Below, in pieces: positions 12,835-25,344 of a stretch of 64,000 bases of DNA. Under the pieces are notes generated by a model. It was not told the origin of the DNA and ran no database searches. It saw only the letters and a program-made list of their open reading frames with translations. Every line of letters starts with the position of its first letter. The stretch's first letter is position 1. This DNA comes from Dryomyza anilis (taxonomy: Eukaryota; Arthropoda; Insecta; Diptera; Dryomyzidae), in the NCBI GenBank assembly GCA_951804985.1, contig OX638130.1:129035593-129099592 (forward strand). The letters are read 5' to 3'. The translations under genes were made by a program, and so were the position numbers.

Positions 12835-13230
12835 ATGGATACAGAACCCCAAACATATAGAGCCATGCAAATATTAAGCCCCACAGAGCTCCAAATTTAT
12901 CCAAAAAAAGTCAGAGATACATTGTCTTGCATTAGGGAAAAAAGGCAGCAATCAGAAATCACAAATATAAATCACACACAAGAAAAAAATAAACGACAAC
13001 CATTTTGCCCAATGGGACCCAATGAAAGTGTGTTACTAGATCACAATACGAGAAACATTAACTCTTTGAATTTTACATATCTGTCGATGAAAAACAGTAA
13101 ATCCCTCTTTAGACAGATGAAAAAACACGAAAATACAAGACATATATTTTGTTTTTACATATTTCTCTACAAGTACCGTATTAATTTACGGTCTCAAAAA
13201 GTAAATTATAAATTTATCTGCGAAAGTTAG
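12835..13230 (+). CDS. Unrecognised 131-codon open frame
   Basis: An ATG in the context 'acacgtgATGGATACAG' opens 131 codons, and the frame is open upstream to about 12739. Composition is mixed and hydrophilic (ELQIYPKKVRDTLSCIREKR) in the first two thirds, then becomes hydrophobic and AT-driven near the C-terminus. No signal peptide, transmembrane segment or known motif is evident. The length is notable for this AT-rich DNA but not decisive. Confidence 0.22.
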   Translation: MDTEPQTYRAMQILSPTELQIYPKKVRDTLSCIREKRQQSEITNINHTQEKNKRQPFCPMGPNESVLLDHNTRNINSLNFTYLSMKNSKSLFRQMKKHENTRHIFCFYIFLYKYRINLRSQKVNYKFICES

Positions 13231-13379
13231 TAAAAGTATAAAATACGGCTGCCTTTTTATTGCGCATTCTGCATGTATTATATGTAATCTGGAATTGATG
13301 ATACTATTTAATTCAGTGTTATATTAGACAACTAAATCGTTGCTGTGTTATATAATAAAAAAACCCATTCTTAGTACCA

Positions 13380-15410
13380 CATTAAAAAAAATTCCACTAC
13401 AAATTCTTTTTTCCTTCAGAATTAGATTTCACACTTGAAACTAATTTCTCCACTCAAAAATAAACTACAAATTAAATTTTTCAATACAATTAAATTTTTC
13501 ACTAAAATTTCAATTTTTTACTGAAAATTCAATTTTTCACTAAAAATTCAATTTTTCACTAAAAATTCAATTTTTCACTAAAAATTCAATTTTTCACTAA
13601 AAATTAAATTTTCACTATAAATTCAATTTTTCACAAAAAAAATTAAAATTTTCACAACACTCAAATTTTTGCTAAAAATTCAATTCTTAAATAAATATTC
13701 AATTTTTCACTAAAAAACTAATTTCATCACTCAAAAATAAACTACTAATTAAATTTTTCAATTCAATTAAATTTTTCACTAAAAATTCAATTTTTTACTA
13801 TAAATTCAATTTTCACCAAAAATTCAATATTTCACTAAATATTCAATTTTTCACTAAAAAATACAATTTTCATTATAAATTCAATTTTCATTTAAAATTC
13901 AATTTTTCATTTAAAATTAAATTTTTTAAAATAAAAATTCAATTTTTCACTAAAAATTCATTTTTCACTATAAATTCAATTTTTCACAAAAAAAATTAAA
14001 ATTTTCAAAAAAATTAAAATTTTCACAACACTCAAATTTTTGCTAAAAATTCAATTCTTAAATAAATAAATATTCAATTTTTCACTAAAAAAACTAATTT
14101 CATCACTCAAAAATAAACTACTAATTAAATTTTTCAATTCAATTAAATTTTTCACTAAAAATTAAATTTTTCACAAATACTTTCAAATTTTCGCTCAAAA
14201 TTCAATTTCGCTTGAAATTCAATTTTTCACTAAAATTTCAATTTTTCACAGAAAATTCAATTTTCACTATAAATTTTCATTTAAAATTAAATTTTTCATT
14301 TAAAATTAAATTTTTCACTAAAAATTCCTTTTTTTACTATAAATTCAATTTTCACTAAAATTTCAATTTTTCACTAAAAAATCAAATTTTCACTAAAAAT
14401 TTCAATTTTCACTAAAATTTAAATTTTCACTAAAAATTCAATTTTCACTAAAAATTAAATTTTCACAAAAATTTCAATTTTTCACTAAAAATTCAATTTT
14501 TCACTAAAAATTCAAATTTTCACTAAAAATTCATTTTCACTGTAAATTCAATTTTCATTTAAAATTCAATTTTTCATTTAAAATTCAATTTTTCACTAAA
14601 AATTCAATTTTTCATTTAAAATTCAATTTTTCACTAAAAATTCAATTTTCACTAAAATTTCAATTTTTTACTAAAAAATCAAATTTTTACTAAAAATTTA
14701 AATTTTCACTAAAATTTAAATTTTCACTAAAAATGCAATTTTCACTAAAAATTCAATTTTCACTAAAAATTCAATTTTCAAAAAAATTTCAATTTTTCAC
14801 TATAAATTCAATTTTAACTAAAAATTCATTTTCACTGTAAATTCAATTTTCATTTAAAATTCAATTTTTCATTTAAAATTCAATTTTTCACTAAAAATTA
14901 AATTTTTCACTAAAAATTCAATTTTTATTAAAAATTCAATTTTTCACTAAAAATTCAATTTTTTACTAAAAATTCAATTTTTCACTATAAATTCATTTTT
15001 TCATTTAAAATTCAATTTTCTCTAAAATTTCAATTTTTCACTATAAATTCAAATATTCACTAAAAATTCAAATTTTCACTAAAAATTAAATTTTTAACTA
15101 AAAATTCATTTTCACTGTAAATTCAATTTTCATTTAAAATTAAATTTTTCACTAAAAATTTAATTTTTCATTTAAAATTAAATTTTTCACTAAAAATTTA
15201 ATTTTTCACAAAAATTCAATTTTTCACAAAAAAAAAATTAAAATTTTTAAAAAAATTAAATTTTTCACAACACTTTCAAATGTTTGCTAAAAATTCAATT
15301 TTTAAATAAATATTAAATTTTTCACTAAAATATTATTTTTTTTTCATTTAAAATCAAATTATTTTTTTTTTGCGAAATTCATTATTTAATTTTTTACTTT
15401 TAATTCATCT
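13380..15410. repeat. Degenerate TTTTTCACTAAAAATTCAA minisatellite
   Basis: About 2 kb made almost wholly of a 16-19 bp unit, consensus near TTTTTCACTAAAAATTCAA, with many point and length variants, plus higher-order repetition: a block with 'actaatttcatcactcaaaaataaactac' recurs near 13.72 and 14.09 kb. Unlike the two perfect arrays it is heavily diverged, so it is older. A short related piece is seen near 22.02 kb. Confidence 0.9.
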
Positions 15411-15735
15411 TCTAAGAATAGAACGTAAAAACCAATTTAGTGCTTTGCTTAATGTGAAATTCATCAAAAATTAAAAATAAATAAAAACTTCGGAATGTTG
15501 AAATTACTTTGAAACTCTGCAAAAAGTGTCAGTACCAAGGGAAACTGGGCTCATGACAACCAGTCCGCGGTAACACAAAAACTAACGTCCGCAACCTTAA
15601 CGAAAGCTAAGTGTGTTGGCAACACTGCTCAAATGAATTTATAAATATGAAAGTGTCATTTGGGCCATTTTGTGGTGCGCAGCGACTGGGTTATGTATGT
15701 GAGGAATGTCGCAAAGGATTTTGTTTATGAAGCGC
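15411..15735. other. Upstream flank of a candidate promoter
   Basis: GC content rises towards 15.53 kb ('aagggaaactgggctcatg', 'gcgcagcgactgggttatg'). No gene recognised. Confidence 0.3.
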
Positions 15736-15737
15736 TG

Positions 15738-15790
15738 TGAGTCAACTCACAGACTATATAAAAGGAAGTGGATAAAGCACCGTACAGCAA
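15738..15790 (+). promoter_or_regulatory. TATA-box core promoter candidate
   Basis: A near-palindromic GTGAGTCAACTCAC (15738-15751) sits next to 'agactatataaaagg', a strong TATA box. No good initiator is seen at +30, so this is only a moderate call. It lies 60-70 nt before a well-contexted ATG. Confidence 0.4.
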
Positions 15791-15823
15791 AATGCAATAC
15801 CAGTTGAAAAGTACAACAACAAA

Positions 15824-16021
15824 ATGGAAATTATAAATACAACAAGTGTAACAAGAACCGTGGGAAATCCAGGCAAAAGTACTTGGTGCACGTGGCAACG
15901 TGGGAATAAAGTCAGCGAAGAACACAGCATACAATGGGTCGTAGTTCTCTGTTTTGGTTTTTACGCTGACAGCACGTGCGCTTTCAGCAACAGACATCGG
16001 GGAAAACGACAGACCTCATAG
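15824..16021 (+). CDS. Candidate 65-residue protein, unknown
   Basis: The ATG is in a favourable fly context (acaacaaaATGG) about 70 nt downstream of a TATA box. The 65-residue product starts MEIINTTSVTRTVGNP, has a hydrophobic centre (WVVVLCFGFYA) with one Cys, and a basic C-terminus (NRHRGKRQTS). There is no N-terminal signal peptide; the central segment could be one short membrane span. The opposite strand is open as well. Family unknown. Confidence 0.3.
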   Translation: MEIINTTSVTRTVGNPGKSTWCTWQRGNKVSEEHSIQWVVVLCFGFYADSTCAFSNRHRGKRQTS

Positions 16022-18470
16022 TATGACAGATTTGCAGACAGATGGGAAAATATTTAGCTTTCATTAGAACCATTGCGAAATGAAGTATATTAAGAACATT
16101 TCTTATGCACTGACATTTTATAATTTCTGATTTAAATCGTATTTAATTTTATCGAATTTATTTTATGTTGTTCAGATATAAGAATTTTAGAATACAAAAC
16201 TCAAGTTTTACGACTAATTAAATCCTTTCAAATTCTGCGAAACGAATTCAAATCGATTTGTCTTGTCAAATATTTTAAAATTCGATTCAAAACTAATATG
16301 CCTAGATATTTGAAAAATATTCGGATTCTAAAATCCATATTGTTTATAGACACATCTCAAATTGAAAACTATCGGTCATGTTTTCAAATTCAATTTTTAA
16401 TCGTTTTTCAAACGTTGGCACTGAAATTGTTCCACAGATCTCGAATCAAATTTTCAATTTCATTCAAGATATTTTCATGTGACAATCTAGAAAATGTATT
16501 CCTATTTACATTTCTTGAATTTTGTAAAAATTATATAAACAAAATAGAATTGAAAAAAAAATTGACAATTGTCGATTTCGCAACGAATACTTTAATCAAT
16601 ATTTTTCAATAACAAGAGAGAGAGATTTTGTCCACGGAATTTGGTCCACGGAAAATATTCAATTCGATCGTTATTTCATGTCGTATTGAAAATTTAAATT
16701 GGGAATATCTAAAAACAAATATATTTTAATTGATAATGATTTTGTTAATTTCATTAATTTTAGTTGAAATAAAGAAACAAATCAGCTATCCGAAAATAAT
16801 AGATTTTGAGTGACTTGTAAGTTTTTAGTTCTTTAGCATTTTATTCCCTCTGTAACCCATTTTGTGCACGGACCTTTTTTCCAGGCCAGTGCGTGTGTCG
16901 ACTGGCTTCCCCTAAACTCTCCGAATTGGTCCTTTGTGCGGCCTGACTTTGACTACACTCAACGCCATGTCGACTGCTTGGTGGTTGCTCCACTTTTGAC
17001 AAAATTTATTTGCGTTGCCGTCGCAATTCGTTTTTTTTTTTCATTGCTTTTCGGTAATAATTCAGCTTGAAAATTAGGTTGCGTTGAAGTAAAAAAACTA
17101 AAAAAATAACCATCGATTTACGCAATGTATTTGGGCACTTTTAAAACAGCAGCACAGGGACCTCTCTTGAGCCAGAGGTTTGGTCTGCAAGAGAGCCCAA
17201 AATAAGACTAAAAGTGAATCAAATTTGGGAATAATATAATAAAAGTACTGGGTTATTTCAATAGTGGTAGTTTAAAGTCATAATGCGTTCGAACAAAATT
17301 TCAAGGACATGATAAGGATATCTAGTTTGCCTAGTGGCTGGTATTTTTCCATATGTAAGTACTGCCAATGAGTTAAAAATTCAGTTCGCATAAAATCCGA
17401 TTTCATCTCAGGTTGTCGCACACTTTTTGCGTGCTCATTTTCAACCTGGTACCATTTCAAGTTATTTGAGCTGCTTGTTAAAATTGCATCATAACTTTTG
17501 ATATTTGACGAAAAATATGAATAAATATGTAAAAATCGTGCGAACCAACTCGAGTGTAATTCAAGTAATTTTGCGCCATTTTCACTTTTGAATTGCCAAG
17601 AACTACAACGCAACAGCGGAGGAGAAATCTCGAAAACACGCAACTGTTACAATTTAAAAGCAGCAACCTCTCTGCTGCAGACACCAACAATAACTAACAC
17701 AAACAACTTAGCGCTCTAGGGCCGTTCAAAGCTGTTGCTGCTCTTCTTTAATCAATCATTCAATGTGCTGAGCAACAATCAACAACATTTACCTTGCACT
17801 CACACACATTTTCACCTACTAACTGTATGTATTGCATGCACCCTGTCGGAAATAAATTTAACTATGTCATCTGAGACTCGTTAGGTACTTGGAACGAAAA
17901 CTTCTTACATGTTCAACCTTTTTGCATAGTAATAATTAAAATTTGCATTAATGAAATATACATGAACGGAAATCATTGAAAGGTTTTGGTTTTATTAAAT
18001 CAATTAAAAGTGATAATCATATTTTTTGAAAAATATTCTTTGTAGATGAACTTTTCATTGATATTAAGAAGTGAAATAAAATCATATAAGATATATTTAG
18101 ATAAATCAACAAACTATCATAGTTTGAAATAAGTTTGTTGTTAAAAAATAAAAACAACATGATATATAAAAATAATCAATTGACATTCACTTTTAAATTA
18201 TAAAACAAAATATATTTTTTTATAAAAAATTTATTTTGAAAACTAACCATTGCTCATATTAATAAAAATCAAATTTTCTCAAAAATTTAAGCAAAATCGA
18301 ATTGTCAAAATGTTTCGCATTACTGCAATTTCTATGCAGATAACCATTTACTTATGTAATAAAATATAAAACTTTGTAGGTATTAATAAAAACCTTGGAG
18401 TGAGATTTGCTCAGAAAATGTAGGCTTTCTTAGAAGTAAAAACTTGTTTTTTTATTAATCTGGCCCATTA
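16022..18470. other. Spacer, no gene supported
   Basis: AT-rich with two GC-richer patches: 16.86-17.01 kb (plus-strand open frame of 68 codons, composition balanced but no domain) and 17.64-17.86 kb. Both look more like diverged functional or promoter DNA than satellite, but no start, splice or domain evidence supports a gene. Confidence 0.4.
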
Positions 18471-18475
18471 CACGG

Positions 18476-20222
18476 TGATACAGTGAAATATACTTGAAAA
18501 ATGACCTAGTGCTGGTTATAGGCCTTGTTGAGTACATCACAAATCAGCCTTAAAATTTTTGGACACAGCCTCAAAATTCGGAGTAATTCCGAAAAAACCG
18601 TTTTCGTTTGGGTTTCAGTACTTATGAACGCGTAACTCAGTTGTTTTTGAACCGATTTTAATTATTTAAACGGTTTTAGAAAGCAAAATATTGAAGCTTC
18701 GCAGGCTTATTATTTTTATATTATGTGATTCATTTAATGATTTTCCTAAGAATATCTAATATATTTTTTATTTTTATTTTTTTTTTTAATTTGACCAATT
18801 TTTTATTAATTTTCCTATGAAAGTATACATATTTGTATATATACTTTTAAAGACAAATTTATTCTTAATAAAATAGTCTTTAATTTTTATAAATCGGATT
18901 GAAATTTTTAAAGTTAGTAAACTTTATTTGAAAAAAAAAAATAGGTGAGAATAAAAAATTGAATCGAATAAAATACTTTAAATAAGTTTAAGTAAGCTTT
19001 TAAGTAATCCCATCTTCAACAGACTGATTGGAGCTTATTAATGCGGATGCAGACATGGATAGTCCACCATAGATCAGATGTTCGCATTACGCCAAATCCT
19101 GGAAAAGACCAAAAAGAGGCAGCACCTGCTCGTTGACTACAAAACAACATTCCGATAAGAAGTCGCCTATAGCCACCAGGTTTGAGTTCACTATACCTGC
19201 GATACTATAGGGCTTTGCATGATGACCCTGAGTGACACACATTGCACAGTGAGAATTAGGAACAACCTCACTGATACGTTTAATACCAAACGATGTTTCA
19301 GACAAGGCCATTCTCAATCGTGTGACTTATTCAACCTAATAATGGAGAAGATTGTAAGAGCTGCCCAACTCCATCACAATGACACTATCTTCAACAAGAG
19401 TACTATGCTGCTCGGGTATGCTGATGATATCGAGTTCTGAAGGACTTCGTCTAACGTCAATCTTGAGATAAGCCGATGAATAATTCTTGCCAACAGTTGA
19501 TATTTTCGACTCAGTAGGCAATTGAGGAGCAGAGCCATCTCTCGACGGACAAAAATTACGCATAAAGATCCAGCGTCTACGGACATGTCTGAACGTATGG
19601 ATGAAAGCGCTCCAGCAAAAAAGGTGTTAAATTCTTTACCCTCGAGGTGGTCAACGTAGGAGCGTCCGAATCCGAAAATCGATTGACAAACGTTTTTATT
19701 TTAATTGATTCAAAAATGGATTCAAAATAGTATATAAGATAATTTTCCCACTTTGCAAAAAGTTTAATACCTTTTACAATTTTCCATCGATTCTGATAAA
19801 TGAAACTTAGTTTTACTGAAAATAAAATTTTCTTTAAAAATATGTATACATATATATTGGTGTTTAAAGAAATATTCAATAAAAATGTGACCAAAGTCGA
19901 AAAAACAAAAAAAAATGGGAAACGGATCAGACATTCTTATGAAAATTACCACTATTTTTTAACGCACGTATCAACAAGTGTATATTCTGAAAGCTACATT
20001 ATTCTTCTTTCTAAAACTGTTTAAAAATTTAAAATCGAATAATAAATTTGTAAGTTACATGTTCTTAAGTACTCGAACTAACCTTAAAACGGTTTTTTCC
20101 GAATAACTCCGAATTTTGAGGGCGTTTCCGAAAATTTTATTTCTGATTTCTGATCTCCTCAACAAGGCCTACAACTAAGTCGTTTTTCAAGTATATACAA
20201 AAAGTGCTCTTTTGTAACACTG
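18476..20222. mobile_element. Foldback element with about 480-bp inverted arms
   Basis: The left arm (18476 to about 18960) and the reverse complement of the right arm (about 19740 to 20222) align along their length. Both share 'ataggccttgttgag' or 'gtaggccttgttgag', 'ctcaaaattcggagt', 'gaaaaaaccgtttt', then 'tttaaacggttttagaaag' against 'tttaaacagttttagaaag'. The centre (about 18960-19740) holds a non-LTR reverse-transcriptase scrap on the plus strand, not a transposase. Ends read ACGGTGATACAG and GCAGTGTTACAA. A target-site duplication is not clear. It is likely a non-autonomous DNA element with a retroelement nested inside. Confidence 0.75.
19030..19690 (+). pseudogene. Broken non-LTR retrotransposon reverse transcriptase
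   Basis: Three frames together recall the reverse-transcriptase domain of endonuclease-type non-LTR elements: LRQILEKTKKRQHLLVDYKT (about 19083-19142), then FRQGHSQSCDLFN and the catalytic-box text LLGYADDIEF (19219-19438), then RQLRSRAISR and ERMDESAPAKK further on. Stops and frame changes lie between them, and the stretch between the YADD box and the C-terminal part is shortened by a deletion. The aspartates of the YADD box survive, but the gene is dead. Confidence 0.8.
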
Positions 20223-21985
20223 CGTAATTAATATGTGTGTAAACTCTTGATTTTAAAAATTCCTAAACCAAATTCACAGCTGTGATACGACAAGACGAAA
20301 TTTTAAATTTCGAAACTCATAATACCGAGCACAAAAATTGACAAAACTCAGAAAATGTGATTGATAAAAAATATTTTTGTTCTAATCCCATACAAAAACT
20401 AAATCTTTAGTTATGTCAAAAACTGAAAATTTCAAAGGAAAATGTCAAAATTAAATACTTTATTTTTTTTTAAATTCACATTAAAATTTATCAATGGGAC
20501 AAGTATGGATTTAATAGTATACAATATAATTTAATAGTATTTTGTAGTATTTAGCCGTTGATTTATAATTTATCATATTGACTAAATTTAATAGTTAAAA
20601 AACTATTGATTTAATAGTATTATTTCTGAGTTTATATTTTAAAAATAAATTTTTGTGCCTTCAGCTATTTAAACTTTAATAATTTCAATCCACCACTTTT
20701 CATTTTTTTTTACATGTATTTTATTATAGAACACAATATAGTCATTAAAAAGGTAGAGAAGAATATATGTCAATGATATGTCCTGCACATGTTTTAAAAT
20801 TCCGCGTGGGTTGTTGTGTATCTCTCTATATATATTATGATATTTCTTTTGAAAAGAGTTTCAATCTAATATAATTTCATAAACGACTGTAATAATTTCA
20901 AACATTTTTTTTTAGAAAAATGATGAAAAATCGTTTTAAATTTCGACCATCCAAATAAAAAAAAACATCAATCAACGTGATGGAAATTAAATTATTTTGT
21001 ATTTTTTTTTTAGTCGATTTTCGAGAAGCTTAGAATAAATATAAACCCTTTAGAAATAACAAAGAAAATGTATATGCAAAAGGTAAAAAAAATAAAGAAA
21101 GCTACATCAATTCAAACACTTTATACTCCAAGACAAACAAGTTATCCATTAATTTCAAATAACATACATATTTTATGAAAACATTGTGCAAATCTACATT
21201 CCAGCCCGCAAGTGGCTCGACCGAAAGAATGCCCAAACAATTTATCTAAATTTAACAATTTAAGAAGTTAACTTCATGGTCTACAAAAAGGCAACCGAAT
21301 TTTGACCCGAACAAACTTAAATTTTAATGGTAAATTAACGCCTCGCTCTGTGCCACAATACCCCCCGAAATTTTAGCTTTTTAAGAGTGATTTTGGTTGC
21401 TACCACTGTTGTTTTTGTGACCCTTGTTTTGGGTCAAATTTAACCAGACAAATAACTGCAACAATCGAATAAAAAATTTAAACTTGGCAGACGACACTCG
21501 AAACTCAAAGCCAACCTAAACAAAACATGCGGCACTGCAGCACAATTTATTATCCTGCTTTTCTGCACAAGAGACAGTCGAAGTTAGTTCGTAAAAAGGT
21601 GGCAACACATAGTCTTAAAATACATTTCAGTCATGTGTGTTCCGCAGCCGTTATAAAAGGTCAAATGGTACGACCTTTGAAGAGGTGGTCCGCTATGTAA
21701 AAGCAGTACAAGGGGCAGTCACCAACAAACTAAATATTTCTTATTCCACAAACATTTTTTGGTAACTTTGTAATTTTATTTATTTTGTTTGTCATCCATT
21801 TAAACAGATATAGGGTATTTTATAATTGCAAATATTTGGTTGAATAATAAATTTTTGAAATATATTTTTAATAATTAATGCGCGCATAATTAAAAGGTTA
21901 ATTAAAACGCGGTCGTGGTTCACATTGTTATATAATACACTACCGAGTAAACATGAAATGTAAATAGATTTCAATGCATGTGCGA
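20223..21985. other. Spacer with a dispersed TTTAATAGTATTTTG repeat
   Basis: At about 20490-20630 a copy of a dispersed repeat ('aatagtattttgtagtattta') matches 39.42-39.56 kb (inside an ABCA intron) and, reversed, 58.85-59.01 kb. A TATAAAAGG box occurs at 21654 followed by 'acgacctttgaagagg', without a good initiator. The rest is unremarkable. Confidence 0.45.
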
Positions 21986-22019
21986 TGCGCAAAAATTATG
22001 AATTTTTTATTTTCAAATT

Positions 22020-22175
22020 TAATTTTCAGTGAAAAATTTAAAATTTTCTTTTTAGTGGAAAAAAAAAATTAATTTATATTTTTTAATTTATATTTTTTAA
22101 ATTATATTTTTTAATTTATATTTTTTAATTTATATTTTTTAATTTATATATTTTAATTTATATTTTTTTTATTTA
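22020..22175. repeat. TTTTTTAATTTATAT minisatellite
   Basis: From about 22068, seven to eight copies of a roughly 14-15 bp unit (ATATTTTTTAATTT) with small changes. Just upstream is a piece resembling the 13.4-15.4 kb minisatellite. Confidence 0.8.
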
Positions 22176-22469
22176 TCTTGCTTTATTTACTATTTCAATT
22201 ATATTATTTTCGTCTGTTCTCGGTACTGGCTAATGTCAATAACGTACTTCACTAACGGCCATCATCTATCATCATAACTACTGCTTATTATTTCGCTTTT
22301 ATAAAAATTGGTCCCTTAATTTGTACCTATGAATAATGTGGCAGGGTGACATCGTACGCTAATTTTTCAGTTTTACGCGTAAATGCTGCTCCTAGACGTA
22401 TGTTGTATGCATTTCACATTGCATTTCACAAAGTAATTGCTGCATACCTTTAGGGGCATGTGACATGAA

Positions 22470-22665
22470 TGTAAATTTTCATCAATGACGTCATCAATAA
22501 CATTTCATCAATGACAGATTTTCACAATGTCATTGATATATGTATATATGACATAGGGTGTATGACGTCTTTAATGCAATGTCATTTATGAAATTGTTAT
22601 AGACATATTCATCAATTACAAATTTTCTAATGTGATCGATTCATCATTGATGACCTTGTCCGTAA
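22470..22665. repeat. ATCAATGAC/GTCATTGAT dyad-rich repeat
   Basis: Short complementary words (catcaatgacgtcatcaat, tttcatcaatgacag, atgtcattgat, attcatcattgatgac) recur in both orientations over about 190 bp, so the strand can fold on itself many times. It belongs with the other palindromic-motif repeats in the window. Confidence 0.55.
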
Positions 22666-23850
22666 AAGAGGCCATTTCCTGCTGGGATGGTAATGGTATT
22701 TTACAAAGTAATGATATTTAAAATTACAAGTCTGAAAAATTGTTGTATTCAGTGACTGTAATTGAATGTTTGTTGCAAAAATGGGTCAATTATATTTGCT
22801 GCTTTGCCGAAAAACAAATAAAAACTGTTTAAATGTGTCGACATAACGTCTTATTTTAATATGTGGTAAAACCAAATATCAATCATAGACATATTTTTCC
22901 ATTAGACATATTTTCCTTTAGTGATTATACTTCGGATATGCATGATTTGGCCATTTGATTTGGCCTTAAATTATATCCCCGATGCTACTTATTTACCTCC
23001 TAGTTATGTTGAACATAAACATTTAGTGAATAATTAAAAAATAAATCCATTTGAAGCCCGATTTAGCTGCATTACCGTCGATGTCACTTGATTCAATGAA
23101 TAATTTTTAGTAGTACAAATCTCTAGAAATAACTCTTGAATTATTTGAAAATTATTATTCTTTTTTTTTAAATAGCAATTTAAATTCTTCAGATATGCGA
23201 CATACTTCACTTCTAACATTTAATTGAGCAATAAATTAAAAATCTACTAAATAGCTGCGCCGTGTTTTCCGATTGCGAACCGTCACGTCCAAATCAACGT
23301 CCTGAACTAAACCAAGAATGCAACTCAACTCGAGCGAACTTAACGAACTCTGTGCTCGATGCGCTAGCTCTCTTCCGAAGTCTTGACAATCATCATCATT
23401 GTTGACGCAGGCAACAATCAGTGTTTACAACAGCTGAAAGACCAGAGCGCAGATATTTAAACTGCTCAGTGAAGAGAACTTTGATAGCGACTGGCTCAGT
23501 ATCAGTGTTCACATTCTGCTCCGATCGGAGCAGATCTGCTACCTTTCATTTTAAATTGATAGATTCTACTTCCTACTACAGTAGCTGTTTTTTCAGCTAC
23601 ATTTCCGAGAAATGTTAGTACATTTTTATGAAATTTTGAACTTTTCATGTTTTTATATTTATTAGCTGTAAATATAAGCAACAATATATATCCAACACAT
23701 TTAGCTAAAAAAAAAAAATTAAATTAGAGAACTCGCTTCATAACAGCCAGAGTTATAAGTCATTATACGCAAAAAAAATTCAAATTTATATACATTTTAT
23801 GGTTTTTTTTTTAATCGTAACAAACTTGTTTGATAACATCTTTTAAAGGA
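22666..23850. other. Spacer with a perfect 18-bp palindrome
   Basis: Contains the perfect palindrome CTGCTCCGATCGGAGCAG at 23516-23533 in a GC-richer, promoter-like island (23.26-23.6 kb). No gene is supported. Confidence 0.4.
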
Positions 23851-23859
23851 GTCATTCCA

Positions 23860-24275
23860 TCATTAATTCGATCAAATAAAGTTATTTTTGAAATTTAAAT
23901 TACTCGGATTTTGATTAAATTTAGGTATGTAGGGGGTATCTAGAAATGTATTGAAATTTTGGATCAAATTTGTATGGTTGTTCATATTTCAATATCACTT
24001 AAAGTAGAAATGCTAGAAACTCCGTTGATGGCTTGTTTTAAAGCTAATAGAACAAGCTTTTAGACCAATTAAGTTGTAACTTCTAAACTTGAACATATGG
24101 CCTGTGGTCATTATCCATGCATTTCAATATGGATGTCCTTAAAAATGACCTTTTGTAAAATTGTGAAAAAATCTTATATTTTGGTTGATTTAATATAAAT
24201 GTTCATGCCAAATTTCACGTGCTTGGCTGTGAAAGTTTTTTTATTGGTTTTATAAATGTAGTAGTCAAATAATAA
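23860..24275. repeat. Dispersed repeat related to the 45.7-kb MITE
   Basis: 'gttgttcatatttcaatatc' followed by 'aaagtagaaatgctag' is the complement of text inside the 45.70-45.96 kb MITE. The part near 24.22-24.28 kb also matches, reversed, the Helitron-like element at 50.06-50.12 kb ('tttataaaatcaataaaaaaactt'). Confidence 0.5.
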
Positions 24276-24279
24276 TTGA

Positions 24280-24440
24280 ATTTTGGTGTGGTGAGTTTTA
24301 GTGTGGTAAGTTTTAGTGTGGTGAGTTTTAGTGTGGTGTGTTTTAGTGTCGTGAATTTTATTGTGGTGAGTTTCAATGTGGTGAATTTTAGAGTGGTGAA
24401 TTTTAAAGTGGTGAGTTTCATTGTGGGTTTCATAATGTGG
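24280..24440. repeat. GTGTGGTGAGTTTTA minisatellite
   Basis: About ten copies of a 15-bp unit, consensus GTGTGGTGAGTTTTA. It is the reverse complement of the CACCACACTAAAACT array at 49.34-49.84 kb, and the flanking DNA is shared too, so both arrays belong to one mobile family in opposite orientation. A pseudo-protein of VVSFS repeats on this strand is an artefact. Confidence 0.85.
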
Positions 24441-24574
24441 TGTGGTTGCTTTTGTATATTTTTTTTTGTATTTGAGTTTTTTTGTTTCATCTTTTTAGCT
24501 TGTGTTTGTGCTGAGTTATGTCGTTTGGAATGTTTAGGTTGTATGGGAGTTACCACGCTACTCCCGACTCTATA

Positions 24575-24626
24575 GTATCCTGGTGCAAAATTTCAGTTAA
24601 ATCGGTTCAGCGGTTTAGATGTTGGA

Positions 24627-24696
<70 letters not shown>

Positions 24697-24745
24697 GGAC
24701 AGACTGACAGACGGACCAAGAGTTTTATATATATAGATAGATAAA
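24575..24745 (+). mobile_element. DINE/mini-me-like tail with (GACA)n
   Basis: 'aaatttcagttaaatcgg', 'ttcagcggtttagatg' then a CAGA/GACA tract (about 24632-24715) and 'ttttatatatatagatag'. The order fits the DINE/mini-me class of non-autonomous fly elements. Confidence 0.55.
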
Positions 24746-25344
24746 AAAAGAGAAAAAAAGAGAATAAAACATGTTGCAACTTTTTATCCCAAGTTGTGAT
24801 TTTTTTGACACTTTTTCAAAATTCTCAACGGTAACACTGCTGTTCATCTGGTAGTAGAATATATGTAAACAAACAAAAATAGAGTTCGGACCACGTGGTA
24901 TTGGCTGAACTTGACCATAAAAGAGAGAACACTTTCGTAGTTATTGATAATAGAAAGGGCGAGATGGTGTGTTCAAAATTTTGGTTGTTTAGTTTGGTGA
25001 CTTTTTTTATGTAATTGCAGAAATGGTGAATTTCTGATAGGTGAGTTTTGTAGTGGTGTATTGCGATGCTGAATAAGCTTTAAGGCAAAACTTTTGGTCC
25101 ATATAAATGTTATATAACAGAATTCAGCAAAGCTACTATTTCGAAATTCGGTTTCGACAACGGTTCGTCCGCAGCCAAGTATCATGGTCATCATTTCTTG
25201 TTTACCGAAAGTATTTGTGGAGGCTGATAACAGTTGTTAGTTGGGTAATAATAGAGAAGCAAGTAACCATATTCGAATTCAATCAGTTTTAATAATCACT
25301 TGTTTAGTTTCTGGCAAGTATACGGAAACCTAACGGAAACACTC
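24746..25344. other. Spacer
   Basis: No gene, RNA or repeat recognised except a few isolated 'gtggtg' words near 25.02-25.06 kb resembling the 15-bp minisatellite. Confidence 0.45.

Noticed and set aside
21654..21720. TATAAAAGG at 21654 as a promoter
   Set aside because: No initiator at the right spacing and no open frame downstream.
24215..24575. Frames of VVSFS and TTLKFTT repeats
   Set aside because: Both strands of a 15-bp minisatellite are open; repetition, not coding constraint, explains them. The same holds at 49422-49673.
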